Source: Callipepla californica brunnescens
Taxonomy: Eukaryota > Chordata > Aves > Galliformes > Odontophoridae
NCBI GenBank assembly: GCA_023055505.1
Contig: JALIRH010000050.1
Location: 1,860,001-1,924,000, forward strand
DNA length: 64,000 nt
Reading direction: 5' to 3'
A program made the position numbers and the translations under genes. The notes beneath the pieces were generated by a model. The model was not told where the DNA came from. It made no database searches and worked only from the letters and a program-made list of their open reading frames with translations. Each line of letters starts with the position of its first letter. Position 1 is the stretch's first letter. Positions 1 to 13,278 of this stretch are shown here, piece by piece.

Positions 1-3000
1 TTGAGAAATACAAATCCAGTTGGACTTGTGCATACAGACTTGTGTATACAAAGCAGAGTTAAGTGAGGAGGCATCAGTGTGGGCAGCATTAGTTCACATG
101 CTTTATCCTCGTTGACAAGGGTAAGGGATAAAGCACGCTTCAGAATGATGCGACATTCAGAATCCCCCTTCACATCTCCCGTTGTTTATTCCTATGCTCA
201 AATGTGTTGTGAAGTTGCCATTACATGCCATATGAAGCACTGGACAAGCACATTGCATTGTGGTTTAATCTGTACCACTCTGCTACGAAGCAATTCATTG
301 CTTCGGCTTCATTTGTTAGTCACATGAATTTTATAAATTACCTTAAAGCAATTAACCTCTACATCAGAATAATATGCATCTAGCAATCAGCAATGAATAC
401 TGGAATAAGAATTATATATGCATTTGGATAATATATACTCATATACTAGGTACTGGCATAACTCAAGGTCAAGGCCTCTAAACTATCAGTGATCTCAGAA
501 AAAAAAAATTAAAATACCCACACATTTGCAAAGGTGGCATACATTTAATTTTACTGAATTCATCACCTCAGACTCAACTTAAAGAGGCAGCATAAAAATG
601 TTCCAGCTGCAAAGCTCTGCTCTTTCTGTGTATTTGATTACAGCTTTCTTTCTTTGCAGGAAAATCCCTTATAGTGCTTCTCTTCTCCAAAAGTGATTTT
701 AAATTTTGGTTCAGTGGCTTAGAGAAGTTTGTGCCCAGCTAGACAGGTCTCCTCACATTCTGGATAATAGTCAAAGGACAGCACATCAGACTCAGAGTAT
801 TGTCTCTCTGAAAAAAACCCAGAGTAAATAAAATCCACAATGAGAAATCCATATTTGTACATCTGTGCATTTGGTAAGCATAAAGCTAAACTTGCTGATT
901 TGATACCATGGGGCATGAGTAAAATCAAAGGCTTGCCAATATTGTCTTTGCACATAACAGATTATACTAATTATCTTGTAGGGCCAATTATAAATTCTAA
1001 GTATTAACTCTTGTTCATCTCAGGTGGGAAAGATAAAACCTTTTATAAAGAAAGAAGCAAGAATAAGCAGGTTCCACAGAGAAGCACAGGTTTTGTGACA
1101 ATTATAATGTGCCTATAGCTCTGCATCCTCGAGTGAATGTATACCCACATGTAATGGAAAAAAAATTGCTGAATGACATCATTCTATGTGTGATGGCTTT
1201 CAATAGACAAACTGTACTTGTGTATATGTCATTATGATGAGGTATCATCAATACTGCATGCTGCTGCAAAACCATCCCTTCAGTTGTTATTAAAACCCTA
1301 GAAATTCACCCCATCGCAGCTGCAGATTCTTTTTCTTTTCCCCTTCCATACTACACTGGAAACAAACAGACTAATAAAAATTAAATTCCCCTTACTCCAA
1401 AAAAACATAGAACAGTTACCTGAACTATCACATACTCCCCTCAATTGCAGCATACTACTGGCACTATGAGCACACACATGAGTAGACAGGAGGCTCAGTC
1501 TGGCCCAGACCGTTGGTTTACATCTGTACAGGGGAGTTATGAAACTTACAAGTATCTGGAGCAGCCCAACTTTTGTTTAATTGACCCTTCCAAAGACAGG
1601 GGATAAAAAGCATGACTAGGGCCCTCTCTTTTCTGTCTCCAGGTCCTGTGTTTGCGAAAGATTTGCTTCACCTTCATTTACTATCTTGATTCTGCTAGCT
1701 TCTTTTAAACCTTTAAATGGCTTTGGTCTTGAAACCTCACAAAGCTATCTAAAAGCCATGGTCTGGTCTGAACCCTCCTTTTTAAGTGACTGACAACAAA
1801 ATAGAAGCCTAGTTTGGTAGGCTAGTGAAGTGGCTTGAGTGACTGCATGGGTTTCTTTGCTGCAATACCTGTATCATGGAAGGAAGAAAGAGGAAAACAA
1901 GAAAGGCAGGAAAAGGGAATACTCAGAAGTGGAGAAAAAACAAGAGTCCTAGCAGAAAAAACCGAGGAATTTTACGTGGTGCAGAAAAAGGGAATATATA
2001 TTTATAGACTTGTAATATTATGCATCTATGTACTCCACATTTACCAAACTAGTCCTTTCATCTGGCCTCACTGACCTGCCCTGTGGTTCTCATTTCTCAC
2101 GCTGCCTGTATACTATAATGTCTTTAATTAGATACTCTGAGGCAGAGGGCTAAGGCTTTTAAAGGATTAGACATTCTTGTAGAAAATGATAGCAACCAGA
2201 GTTGCATTAGATAAGATTAAACTTTTTTTTTTTCTGAGTAGACATAAATTCATATTTTATAGAACAAGTGAATTTCTACTGTCAGAAAGAAGAAAATTTC
2301 CCAAAAGGCAAATTATTTCATAATTGTTCACTAAGGGATTCTTTTGCCTTCTTTAAAGTGTGATGCTAGGCTGCATCACAGATAAAATACCACACTCCAA
2401 GGATTCACGTTTGATCCTGTTTTCCAAACATGAACCAAAAGTATTTTAACTAACACTAACTTATTTCAGTACTTGATCTCTCAAAACATTATGGCTATTC
2501 TTTTTTTTCTTCCCACGTTACAGCTAATTAAGGTTGTAAGATCCATTGCCTGAAGCCTATTACCATTTCATTACCTAACAGTGTTACACAGGTAGTAATA
2601 ATTAAAAAGTATAGTCATAATATTAAATCTCATAGATGGTAATTCTACCCATAAAAACAGGCATATAATTTGTGTTTTTAAATGCATTTACCAAAATAAA
2701 AAGTATTAGAAATTATTGCAGTGTATTTGAAGTGTGATTAATATACAAGTTAATCACTTGCCACGTTAATTTTTGGAAAAATTATAAAGGTCACCCCATT
2801 TTTCTCCTTCCTCTTATTCTTCAAGAAAACTTTTTTTTTTTTGACAGCATGTCTTTCTCTGTTAAGTAGTAGTTACTGCACTGCCCAGACTTTATACACT
2901 ATGCTCATCCCTATGGTTTTCGTTTTGTTTTTTTCTCCTAATATATTTGAACTGGACTGATAAGATGAAGCCAAGGAGAAAAGATCAGTTTTTGGATCTA

Positions 3001-3450
3001 TAATCTGGCTTGAGCAGGGTCCCAAGAAGAACTATTTATTACTGCCAAATATCTGGTATGAAGTTGTGAAATATGTGAAATATTGTGTACATGTGGAATT
3101 GGTTGTGAAAAGTATAATGTGGCAATATGTCACTTGCACCTACCTTTGAACTGAGAACCCAGATTTCTTACAAGAGGAAAAATCATATTTTCTTCTCTTC
3201 AGTTCAGGAAAAAGTATCTCTCATTGAGTAAGCATGTGTAGGCAACCTGGACTAACTGATTTCTCTCTGTTTTAATGAGTTCTGAACTAAAGAAGGAAAA
3301 ATTGAAATTCATACTATTTTACAATAAGAGAAATATCAAAGGCTACATCAAGTCTAAAAGACCCACTTTCAAAATTTATATGGAAATATATTCACTGATA
3401 ATTCATTAAATTGGATTTATTATATTTTCTCTTGTAGCATTAAATTCAGG
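1..3450. other. AT-rich intergenic stretch without recognised features
   Basis: No repeat family, RNA gene or credible coding exon is recognised here. Open frames are under 85 codons and show no recognisable protein family. Short T-runs near 2223 and 2830 are ordinary. Faint, very old repeats could be missed by eye. Confidence 0.6.
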
Positions 3451-3454
3451 AACA

Positions 3455-3870
3455 GAACTAGTGCTCAGATGGTTCAGTGGTCTACGGCTGGAGCAAGTTT
3501 CTGCAATAACTTTTGTTCAAGAACTGCAGCTGAATGGAATGGATGAGTGGTCCACCTTCAGTTGTACAGGCTTAAAAAGAGAGAGAACTATTGGAGGTGC
3601 CCTGTAATCGAGCCTATGCTAAGCCAGTCACCCTGTGGATCCAAAACCTGACACAACCCTTACACTTGGCTCAACCTCAAACTCATCACTATGAACCTCT
3701 TTAGCAACCTCATATTTTGGCTCTCCCTGGTCACTGTCCCTTGGACCTGGTCTTCTCACCCCGCTCAGGTAGCATCATCTTTGCTGGTAAGGCCACTGCC
3801 ATTGCCTGCCTTGTTATCCTGGCACCTTGCCCTTTGAAGCAGTGTGCCCTTGCAGCTTCCTAACAACTAA
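3455..3870. other. Unclassified segment of higher GC, possibly an old repeat
   Basis: This stretch is less AT-rich than its flanks and lies just upstream of a CR1 fragment. It contains pyrimidine-rich runs such as CTCTCCCTGG and CACCCCGCTC. It has no long open frame and I do not recognise it as CR1. It could be a decayed LTR or unknown repeat, or unique sequence. Confidence 0.3.
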
Positions 3871-4079
3871 ACACAAAAATATCATAAGATTGCAGCTGGA
3901 AGTGTCTGGGGCTCCTGCTGAATGGGGAATTTTAGATTCTTCTTCCAACATAACTTTAACTTAAAATCTGCAAACCTTAACTGAAGAGGAAATAAAACTT
4001 AGGTTCCCTTGTCATGTAACTTCATATATCACAAGTTTGCAAACAAGTTCACCCTCTTCCTCCTTATTTTCTGTTCAGG

Positions 4080-4420
4080 AAATCTTTGTGCCCTGGTGGC
4101 CAAGAAGTGTATATTAAAAGGAGTGTAGCCAGAAGATCAAGGGAGGTGATCCTCCCCCTCTTCTGTCTTGATCAGGCCTTATCTGGATTACTGTATCCAG
4201 TTCTAGGTTCCCTGGTACAAAAAAAAAAAAAAGAAAGAAAGAAAAAAAAAAAAAGAAAAAAGGCATTTTTATAAATATCTTAAGTGTGGGAGTCAAAGGG
4301 ACATAGCAAACCTCTTTTCAGCAGTCTGTGGGGACAGGACAAGAGGAAACAGCCATAAACTTGATCAAAGGAAGTTCCACACCAATATGGGAAGGAAATT
4401 CTTCAAATCCTATAACCTTG
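4080..4420 (+). mobile_element. CR1 LINE fragment, plus orientation, interrupted by A-rich tract
   Basis: The left part (about 4084-4217) matches the conserved 3' part of CR1 ORF2, with landmarks such as GTGCCCTGGTGGCCAAGAAG and AGGGAGGTGATCCTCC. The right part (about 4262-4415) matches a more 3' CR1 segment, with GGGACAGGACAAGAGGAAA and GGAAGTTCCAC. An A/G-rich low-complexity tract sits where the intervening CR1 sequence should be, so the copy is internally deleted. Frames are broken and no protein is expected. CR1 identity is from memory of the family consensus. Confidence 0.8.
4218..4261 (+). repeat. A-rich / (GAAA)n low-complexity tract
   Basis: A run of A with interspersed G, including GAAAGAAAGAAA, lies inside the CR1 fragment. 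It replaces a missing piece of the element. Confidence 0.95.
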
Positions 4421-6640
4421 TTATCATAGGAGTTAGAACTGGCACACACGATAAGATCAGCAAATTCAAAACACTTCAGTCAAATATAAGAAACTACAAG
4501 TGATTCACTAACCACTGTTAGCTAAAATGAAAGTCATTTCTCCTCTATCTTGGGATTAGTCTATTAGATATTCTTTAAAAATACTTCCTAGATTTGAATG
4601 GGCAGGCAGAAAGACCAAAGCTATACTTATGTTTATAGCAAGATTTAATAGAGCTTGTCAATGTTGCAGGATTATGTAGACAAGCTCCGGACCATTATTT
4701 CATTGGCTGGGCACTTTTTTTCCATTAAAAAAAAAAAAAAAAGAAAAAAAAAGAAAAGAACAGGAAACAGCGTAGTAATAGTCTTAAAGAATCTCCAGGG
4801 TGAGATAGCAACTGAGGAGGACTTGAGGACAATTCACGTGTGAATTTAGACATTTCTAGGGAAAGACGAAAATGACTTAATGCATTTTTATTTCTGGTAC
4901 ACTTCACAAAACTGCGTAAGATGCTTGCTGAGGTGTAAAAGAATTCTGCAACATGTAATCTTTGTTGCTGTTTTTCATTTTTGTTATTTATGTAGTGTTA
5001 CCATAACAAGCTATTTACATTTGAAAATGAAAACTGAAATTTTCACACAATCAGTTGGTAAAACTAACAATGCAAAACTTCTGATTAAACAAATCCTTAG
5101 AGCTGGAAATACAAAATTGTATCCATGAAAATTAAAATTTCTAAGAGCTTCTAGAATTATTTTTGGTGAAAATGATGAAGAGTAATACTACTGTTAGAAA
5201 CTGCAAGATGATATTTTTGGTAGTTATAATTTTATTATGCAAATTGAGGCTTTGTCTGTTAAGCATACTTAGTACTAGCTTGGCTGTTACATTAAATAGC
5301 AAAGTTTCTTGTCCAATTATGTTGCAGTGTAAAACCCCACTTTCTCCTGCCAGAAGTTTTCTCATCCTGCAGGGCATATGTCTGAAACAGAACCACCTAG
5401 ATATTTTTGTTCACAGTGGCTAAAAGAGGTTTTAAGAAACAAAGGTTTTCTTTACAAAAGAAAAATAGAAGGATCTCTTTCCGTATATACACTTTCAAGG
5501 CCATGGGAACTCTGCAATCCTTGGATAGGTTCAGATGAGTTTTGTCTTTACATATTATTCCTGTTACATTTTCTTTCCTTGTAGCCTACACTCTGCATTC
5601 CCAGGCCAGCCACGTGTATGAGGATTTCTTCAACTACTAATGCTAGGCTTCTAATATGAAGAAGAATGGTACAGAGTAGAAAGGTGCTTAAGTGCATTGA
5701 GTTTTGCTGAACATCAGTTTGCTTTGGAGCAAAAGGCTAGGCTTGAGGTTCGAAGAGATTACATACAATCAATCTCAAATTAAGGCCATAAGGGTACTAG
5801 GCAGCAAGCTGGAAGAAAGATTGGCAGGCTGAATGAAAGAGGGAATTAAATCAGCTTCTCAGAAAAAGTGAATTGCTACTTTGTGTTGAATAGTTAAGTA
5901 ATAGAGAAGTGTGAAGGAAAATGAGAAAAAGGTGAGCCCAGAGTTCAAAGATCATTCAGAGCCAGGATCCTTATTTCTCTCAGGTGATAGAAATACGCTG
6001 TCTCCAGTAAGTAGAGACTTTAGGCCCCTACCAGTCAGGAGCATGGTCAAAACTGGGAAACAAAAGTTGACTTTTCACATAGCTCTGTCAGAGACAGCTT
6101 TCACAAAGAATTCACTTCCCCAGCTGACTACAGAAAGGAAGTCTATAAACTGTAAAGAACAGCATCCAATTCTCAGGCAAAAATAATTTTCATCCTTTCC
6201 TGCTCCATACCATGCATTATCCTAGGGTTTCCCTGTGGAAAAAAAAAAAAAAAAATAGCTTCTCTTTCACAATCTTCCCACCAAAATATTTTTATATTGT
6301 AGAATATTTTTCTGATTACATTTCTTACTTTCATAGTGATAGCAACAATTACAAATAGATGAGAATAAAATTCTATTGCCACTTCTCTCTTTCTCTTTTC
6401 TTTTGTGGTAGAATCTAACCTGTTACTCAAATACAGCAAAAAATGCAAACCAGTACCAAACCAAATTACAGTGGACTCTGATAAATATTGGGAATTATGG
6501 TTGGAATTTCAAATTAATCTAATACTTTTAGCGAATCTTTGCATGTTTTTCTGTCCATTGATTTGGTATACAGAACTTTAAGGAATGATTTGCAGCAAGT
6601 TGCATGAAATACAATATACTCCTGGTGTTCATCGATGATA
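4421..6640. other. AT-rich intergenic stretch
   Basis: No gene or repeat family is recognised apart from the A-rich tract at 4727-4760 and a poly-A run near 6239-6255. Open frames reach about 90 codons on both strands but lack recognisable motifs. Confidence 0.55.
4727..4760 (+). repeat. A-rich tract
   Basis: About 16 A bases followed by a G-interrupted A run. It could be the tail of an unrecognised retroposed sequence or simple microsatellite growth. Confidence 0.9.
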
Positions 6641-6654
6641 ACTTTCTATTGTAG

Positions 6655-7180
6655 GTATTAGACAGACTGACCAGAGATGAAGTATTGCTGGATGTGATGC
6701 TCACGAATGCAGAGAAAAAAGGTTTCAAGATTGGAGACAGTCTGGGCTGAAGCAACCATACCTTTGTGAAATTCATGATCTTTAGGAATGTGGGCCTGGC
6801 GAAGACCTTGAACTTCAACAGAGTGAACGTCAGGTTGTTTAAGAAATTTTTGCATTAAATCTCCTGGGAAGAAATCCCTAGATATAAAAGACTGGAACAA
6901 AGCAGGCTATTCTTTAAGGATGCCTTTCTGAGAGTGCAAGAGCTCTCCATCCCTTAGAACTAAAAAGCAGGCGGGGAGGAGCAAACTGGCATGGCTTAGC
7001 AATGACCTGCTGGTCATTATGAGGGAAAAGAGGGCATGTACAGGCAGTGGAAGTAAGGGCACGTCACCTGAGAAGAATACAAGCATGCTGTCTGGACTTG
7101 CAGAGGTGAGATTAGGAAGGTCAAGGCACACATAGAACTGAACTGAAAACTGCACGACAAAGTACAGAGAGTTCTTACGA
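6655..7180 (+). mobile_element. CR1 LINE, degenerate mid-ORF2 fragment, plus orientation
   Basis: Read on the plus strand in shifting frames, this segment follows the CR1 ORF2 region between the endonuclease and reverse-transcriptase domains. About 6675-6780 resembles the end of the endonuclease (LLDVMLTNAEK-like, then a GDSLG and CSDH-type region). About 6880-7120 resembles the linker with the SIP, KKAGR and REKRA-type motifs. Frameshifts and stops break it, so it is a dead copy. There is no 3' octamer tail, so the right end is truncated. Minus-strand open frames of 80-116 codons over it are antisense shadows. The divergence suggests an old insertion. Confidence 0.75.
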
Positions 7181-7260
7181 AAGTACATGCATGCTAGGAT
7201 AACCTTAAAACTGAAGAAGTGATTAACTGAAGACAAAAGTATCAAACCACAGTCCATGAC

Positions 7261-8390
7261 TTTTCAAGCAATATTTGACAGAGAAACTTCAAAAAATATT
7301 ATATATGCAGGTTAAGAATACAAGGCCCTTTTATGGTTAGTTTTAAATCTGGAAGTGTCTACTCTGAGTAAGCTGAGTTTATGGGGCTAACTTGTGCTAA
7401 ACTCAGAGTGTTATAATCAGTTTTTCAAATTTACCCTGTGTGTGCATGATTGCGATATGTTTCTTTGTAAAAAATATGTACACTTTTTCATAAACAAAAT
7501 GAACAAAAGAAAATGAGATAGTCCTCTTTTTCTTGTACTGGAGAAAAGTAGACTGTCTAAGAAAAATATCAAAGCTGACTACTTAAATATTTATTAAAAC
7601 ACTTGGGCCTTTTAATTTCCCTCTTCCATTTTACAAGACGAACATTTTTCTGTCTAAAAAGAAGGAGCAAACTGATTTGTGCTTGTTACCCGTGCTGGCC
7701 AAAATACATAACAAACTGAGATAACTGCAGTTTAAAGAAGATTAGGATAATTAATTTCAAACTTACTTAAAGTAAGGAATTTTGCTGATAAAATTTGAAA
7801 TCTTTGTCTTCGAGCCATCTCTCTCTGAATCTGTGTGTATTGGCAGGTTATTAGGACTGTTTTGTGAGTTTTCTTACCCTTTAAGGAAATCTCTCTGCAA
7901 AGAACATATAGTATCCAATTATGTTTCTCCTAACTCACATGCCATTGCATCCAGAAGAGAAGAATTGGGGAAAAAAAGTATAAAATCTGCAGATTCAAGT
8001 CACAATAGTTACATGATGCGAAGGATTCGGCTTTTTGTGTAACCCATTTGCTCCCATTTAGTGTATACCATGTGACAATGTTCACAAGGTATTGTGTGCT
8101 GTGTGATGATCATGAGACATGAAAGCCTGATAGGAACACAGCACCATCACATAACCTATGTGTAACTATATTTTTATTTTTTTCTCAACGTTAGTGGGAA
8201 GATATTTTTCCTACCTCCCTTTTCTGTTACTGGTAATTTCCTTTCTCTTTAAATGCCTAGATTATTTATAGTCTGATCCAAGTGCTGCTGTCATTCCTAG
8301 TTCCAGTTCTGCTCACTTATTTATCTTTTTTACACATATCTCTCCTTTACTCACATATATTCTTAACTTTACTCTTTTTCCTCCTCTCAC
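7261..8390. other. AT-rich intergenic stretch
   Basis: No recognised gene or repeat. A plus-strand open frame of 86 codons at 7782-8042 starts at a non-ATG codon and has no recognised motif. Confidence 0.55.
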
Positions 8391-8397
8391 CTAGCAG

Positions 8398-8566
8398 GAA
8401 AGGCCTTAAGAACAGAGCTGACAATTTGTATCTCATTTTTGTCCAAACATTGTTGCCAATAGGTTATCTAGTAGCAAGCAGAGGGTGTGTTTACTCCTTT
8501 TACTTTTTGCTGCTTTTGGAGTCTGGAGCACCAACGTGGCTTGCACATAGGAGACATAAAGAGCAG
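8398..8566 (+). other. Candidate exon by splice-site pattern only
   Basis: A pyrimidine-rich acceptor (TTTTTCCTCCTCTCACCTAGCAG, ending at 8397) precedes a 169-nt span that ends at a strong donor, GAGCAG|GTATGT. One plus-strand frame is open across the whole span, giving 56 residues with a hydrophobic middle (FYFLLLL). No protein family is recognised. Such pairs also arise by chance in long AT-rich DNA, so this may be a lncRNA exon or nothing. Confidence 0.15.
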
Positions 8567-8947
8567 GTATGTTTTATATGGGGAAAATCCTAATTGAATT
8601 CAGCTGTGAGTGTCTACTGAATCTCTGATGTGATGGACATGTTTTCACAATGGTAGGAAAAGACAATTTTAGACAATAGAGATGGCAAAGCTGCATGACA
8701 AAAAAAGTTTTCAGATTACATTACTACTTTATGCCTAGTCAAATCAATATTTCTTTTCCCCGTGGTGCCTGGAGGAAAAAGATGAGTCATTTCAGCTCAT
8801 GAGAATGACTTTTCACATTGTTTCCCCTTCAGAGATCTTTGTCTTCACCTACTGAATGTTTCAAATCAAATATATCAAGTAAAGTAGATGTACAACCAAA
8901 TGAAAGCAGATTCTTGCAAAAGCACGTTGAGAAGCCACCTTGAGAGT

Positions 8948-10085
8948 AATCATAGAATCCATAGAGTGGCTTAGGCTGGGGAGGACCTTCAGGATCATCT
9001 GGTTCCAGCACTTGGCTACAGGCAGGACTGCCAGCCACTCAATCAGGCTGCGCTGGTCCCAACCAGCCTGGACTTGAGCACCTCTAGAGGTGGAGCTTTC
9101 ACAGCCTCTCTGGGCAACAAGTTACAGCACCTCTGGTGAGTAAAAAAAGTCTCTTTTACCCTCTGAGTAAAAAATGTCTCCCTAACATCTAACCTAACTC
9201 TACCCTCTTTCAATGTAAAGCCATCCACCTTTGTCATATCACTATCAGACTGTGTAAAAAGTTGGTCCCCCTCCTGTTTGTAAGCTCGCAGCGAGGTCTC
9301 CCCACAGATTTCTTTTCTCCAGGCTTAACGAGCTCAACTCTTTCAAACTTTCTTCATGGGAGAAGTGCTCCAGCACTCTGACCATCTCTGGGGCCCTTTG
9401 CAGGACCCACTCCAGCAGTTCCACATCTTTCTAGTACTGAGGACCCCAGGCTTGGACACAGTACTCCAGATGGGGCCTCACAAGGCAGAACAGAGGGGGA
9501 CAGACAATCACTTCCTTCATCCTACTGGCCATCCCTCTTTTGATTCAGCCCAGGTTACAACTGGCCTTCTATGCTGCAATGCTGGTTTATGCCCAGATTT
9601 TGGCCATTCAGGACCCCCAAGTCCTTCTCAATGATTTCTCCTAGTCTACATTCATATCTAGGATTGCCTCAACACGAATGTAACACTTTGCACTTAATCG
9701 TATTAAACCACATTAGGTTCTTGTGTGCCCACTTTTGGAGCCTTTACAAGCCCGTCCAAGTCCCTGTATATGGCAACTCTATTTTCTGCTGTGATAACTG
9801 CACCACTCACCTAGGTGTTATCCAAAAACTTGCTGAGAGTGCACTCAATCCCATTGTTCATGTTGCTGATAAGGATGTTAAAGAGCACCAATACAAAAAC
9901 AGATCCCTGGGGGACACCACCTTTGCTGTCCTCCAGCTGGACATAGAGCTATTGGCCACAGCCCTCTGGCTGTGACTTTCCAACCAATTCTATATCCACT
10001 GAATAGTCCAGCCTTCAAATCCTTATCTCTCCAGAAAAAGAAAACAACTTTGACCATCTGCCCTGATCTCCTTCTTGAATTGATC
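8948..10085 (-). mobile_element. CR1 LINE, about 1.1 kb 3' part, minus orientation
   Basis: The element's 3' end is at the left, where TCATAGAATCCATAGAG is the reverse complement of the CR1 octamer tail. Reverse-complement CR1 landmarks follow rightwards: AGGACCTTCAGGATCATC, CTCTCTGGGCAACAAG, CTCCAGATGGGGCCTCAC, and CCCTGGGGGACACCACC near 9905. This covers the 3' UTR and the C-terminal part of reverse transcriptase. It is the longest repeat in the window. The coding frame is broken by indels. Plus-strand open frames at 9356-9975 are antisense of the element. Confidence 0.88.
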
Positions 10086-11960
10086 ATCACTTTGCCAATT
10101 ATGTGTACCTTATGTATATCTTAAAACACTCACTTTATACCAATATATGTCACAGACCACACCATAAAGGTATACCTATTGATACAGAGATTGATAATGA
10201 TTGGCAGACTCAAGCACTTTCATTACAGTACTCCTTATTTCAGTCACAAAATTTTAACATTTTTTGTCCATTTGTCCAGCGCAAACTATTAAGTCTGAAT
10301 AATTTTCCTTAGATTACTCTATTCATGAGCATGAAGGAATCTGAAGCTGTCAGTTCCTTCACTTCAAGTGAAAATGAATTGCCGTTCATGTTCAGAAGCC
10401 CGATGAAGAAGACTTCCTCATGAAAAAAAAATATATATATATACACATATATATATACATTGTTTTGTTAATAACAGCTACTTAACAGAACAGCTGAAAT
10501 AGAAATAATATTAAATTTTAAATAGAAAACTATTTTCCTTCCACAATATTTGTTCTTAAGAATAAAAAATAATCCCTTCATCTCTGTTTACATATGCCTT
10601 CAAAAACAGAAAGTTATTTAATAGCAAAGCATATTTTTGCAAGAAACTTTATTGCTTGAATGATATCATCAGTTCCTTTTATTGGAGTAAGCAGTTAACT
10701 ACTATTTTATTCAATTTTATCACACTATTTCACTTTTTTGTTTGAATAATTTTCACTTTCAGATAATATGAAGAATGAAGAAAAACAAAATAAAATTATC
10801 TTATTTTTTGCACTGATTAGATGTCTTTTTCTATCCTTTTAACTTCCTCTATAATTGACCAATAATTGTTCAACGAAATATGAAATAGGCATCATGATAT
10901 CTATTGGTGCCCCACAAAGAAATCATTAAGATGAAGCTTCTCTGGTTGTGTTGCAGAGTCCTCTGAAGTCAGAAGTAAAAGTTCTATTAATTTTGATGGA
11001 GGAAGAACTAATCCCAAGCTCAGGGATTTGCATGAGAATACTATCAAGATTATACCACAACACTGCTACCTTGTGGTATGACAGAGAGCAAAATCATTAT
11101 TGCTTTTGTGACATGACTCGGATTCCAATAACAGGGATGCTATACGTCACAAAATGCTAACATCTCAACTTGCACTTAAATGTACAGCTCCCTTCCCACT
11201 GTAAGTTTTTACATGATAATTAGCAGAAAGCTGCTCTGGTTAAAACTACAAAGTTTTAAAGGATGATGCCAGATTACTTTTCCATTAAGGATTCAATTCA
11301 TTCTTAGAGATGCTAATTATCTTGCAAAATTTTGTAATGCTGATGTCAGGGAAATGGATATAGTTTTCCATTAATAACCTGAATGGGTTTGGAACTAGTT
11401 TGTATATCACAGATAAAAATACCCTTCTCAACTCCACTATATTTATGTCTCATTAGTTTATGGCCTTAAAGCCCTCCAGGGATTGTCACTCACAAATCCA
11501 CCTAATGTTTATGAGGTCTAGATTTTGCATTTGGATCTCTAATTTAGCCAACAGATATGGAAAATCGTATAGATAGAAAACTCCCTAGTGACTACAAAGC
11601 TGTAGGTTTTAATAGAGAGGGCAGAAATAGTAAAAGCATAATGTTTAATATAAGCATAATGCTTAGCACATTAATGGTAAGCTAACTGTATCACCTAGGA
11701 GGAAAGACATTTGCTGTATTTCAGATAAATATATTACTATGCCTTCCAGAACTGTTGGCTTCTAATGATAGACAGTTTAATATGGTTGTGTGTTAATGTC
11801 ATCCAGTTTCTGTGGAAGAATGTTTATTAATGAAGCTTTTTCTACACAAGCATAGGCAATTGAGGATCAGCTGTTTTCTGAAACAGTAGCTCTAAACCTT
11901 GGGGACCTGTGGGCCAGAGTTCTCATAGGCTGCCACATGCTCTATCAATACTCTGAGTTT
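10086..11960. other. AT-rich intergenic stretch
   Basis: No gene recognised. It contains an (AT)n microsatellite at 10430-10460. A 70-codon plus-strand frame at 10948-11160 has no recognised homology. Confidence 0.55.
10430..10460. repeat. (TA)n microsatellite
   Basis: Imperfect alternating TA interrupted by CAC, directly after a short A-run. Confidence 0.9.
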
Positions 11961-12026
11961 AGGGGTTGGAACTAAACGATATTTAAGGTCCCTTCCAATC
12001 CAAGCCATTCTATGATTCTATGATTT
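11961..12026 (+). mobile_element. CR1 LINE 3' tip, plus orientation
   Basis: The segment GGGGTTGGAACTAAACGAT, then AAGGTCCCTTCCAA, then two copies of the ATTCTATG octamer is the canonical CR1 3' terminus. Sequence left of 11960 does not clearly continue CR1, so this is a heavily 5'-truncated or decayed copy. Confidence 0.85.
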
Positions 12027-12745
12027 ACAAACACTATAAAAACAGACCTATCATAAACACATAACAATGGCAGGGTTCAATAACACAGCTCCCAAAATTA
12101 CAGTGTGCATAGTGCAGTAAAAATACTGTATAGTTAGTATTCTACAAAGCTTATGTTAAATGCACATGGAATTAGCCTTTCTTTCAGTTTTCTACATCAT
12201 TACACATGCTGCAGTTGACAGATACTAAGACACAGAGAATTATTCGTCTTCTTAACTGTTATATTGGGCACATTGCCTTAAAAGAGCTACTAAGTCACCT
12301 GTTCAGCAAAAAATACATTTATTATTTTTTATCCAAAAAGGGAGCTGTGGCTTAAAAGAATACAAATGAATAAAGCAAAGGTCTGAAAAACTGGATGGGA
12401 ATTAAGGACTTTTTCTGAAAGTAAAGATTTAGGGAAGAACACGAAGATATGGGATATCTACCTAACAAGACTTTCTAAAAAGATGGGCTGTTGAGAGCAG
12501 CCTTGTAACACTGAAAGCTAAATGAAAATTTCCAACAGTCTCCACAATGCTGAAATTTGACTAAACAAATAACACACAACTCATGCCTATTTTGGCATTA
12601 ACCGCATATATTATTTTTCTGTATGAAAATACTATTCAAACTAGAAGGCTTCAGAGATTATGTTTTCTTTTTTAACTGATTGTTATAAACTTTCTTTTAC
12701 CCCCAGAGATATAATCGAACATATATTTCATGGATGAGTAAAGCT

Positions 12746-12786
12746 CTTTTCTTTCTTTCTTTCTTTCTTTTTTTTTTTTTTTTTTT
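12746..12786 (+). repeat. (CTTT)n followed by poly-T
   Basis: About five CTTT units run into about 18 T bases, a compound microsatellite. Read on the minus strand it is poly-A then GAAA. Confidence 0.95.
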
Positions 12787-13278
12787 AAACAGGGATTTCA
12801 ATTTTACTGGGATTGCTTTATTCACCTAGGAATTTTGAGGTGAAAATGATATGCCCAGGAAATAGCAATGTATCACTTACACTCATAGTTCAGCTCTGTG
12901 AACAAGAAGACAGATACTCACATTATTGTTCTGCCTGCTCTGTGGTAAGATGAATTCAAATATAATATTACTGCCCTGATAAATATATTCTGAGTTACAT
13001 AACATGCATAATATACACATCTGTACCATAATTCTTTGAAACTAATACTGAAGCTAGTGGATTAGGTATTTTATAAAAGTAATATTTGTAATAAAACTTG
13101 CTGGCACTAGCAACCTAAGAGCAGATGGGGTTTTGTAGAGACCATATAACAATGATTCATTGCAGTTAGTACATGCAGATCCCTCAGATCTTCCTTCAGT
13201 TTAGTTCTTTCTTTGGTTTAAACAATGATTACCTGGCAACATAATTATTTAAACAGCCAAGCAAAAGCAATGTCAGCC

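Noticed and set aside
5740..5760. GGTTCGA resembling a tRNA B box
   Set aside because: No matching A box, cloverleaf stems or terminator at proper spacing.
6528..7257. Minus-strand open frames of 80-116 codons
   Set aside because: They are antisense to the plus-strand CR1 ORF2 relic.
9356..9975. Plus-strand open frames of 92 and 134 codons
   Set aside because: They are antisense to the minus-strand CR1 element at 8948-10085.
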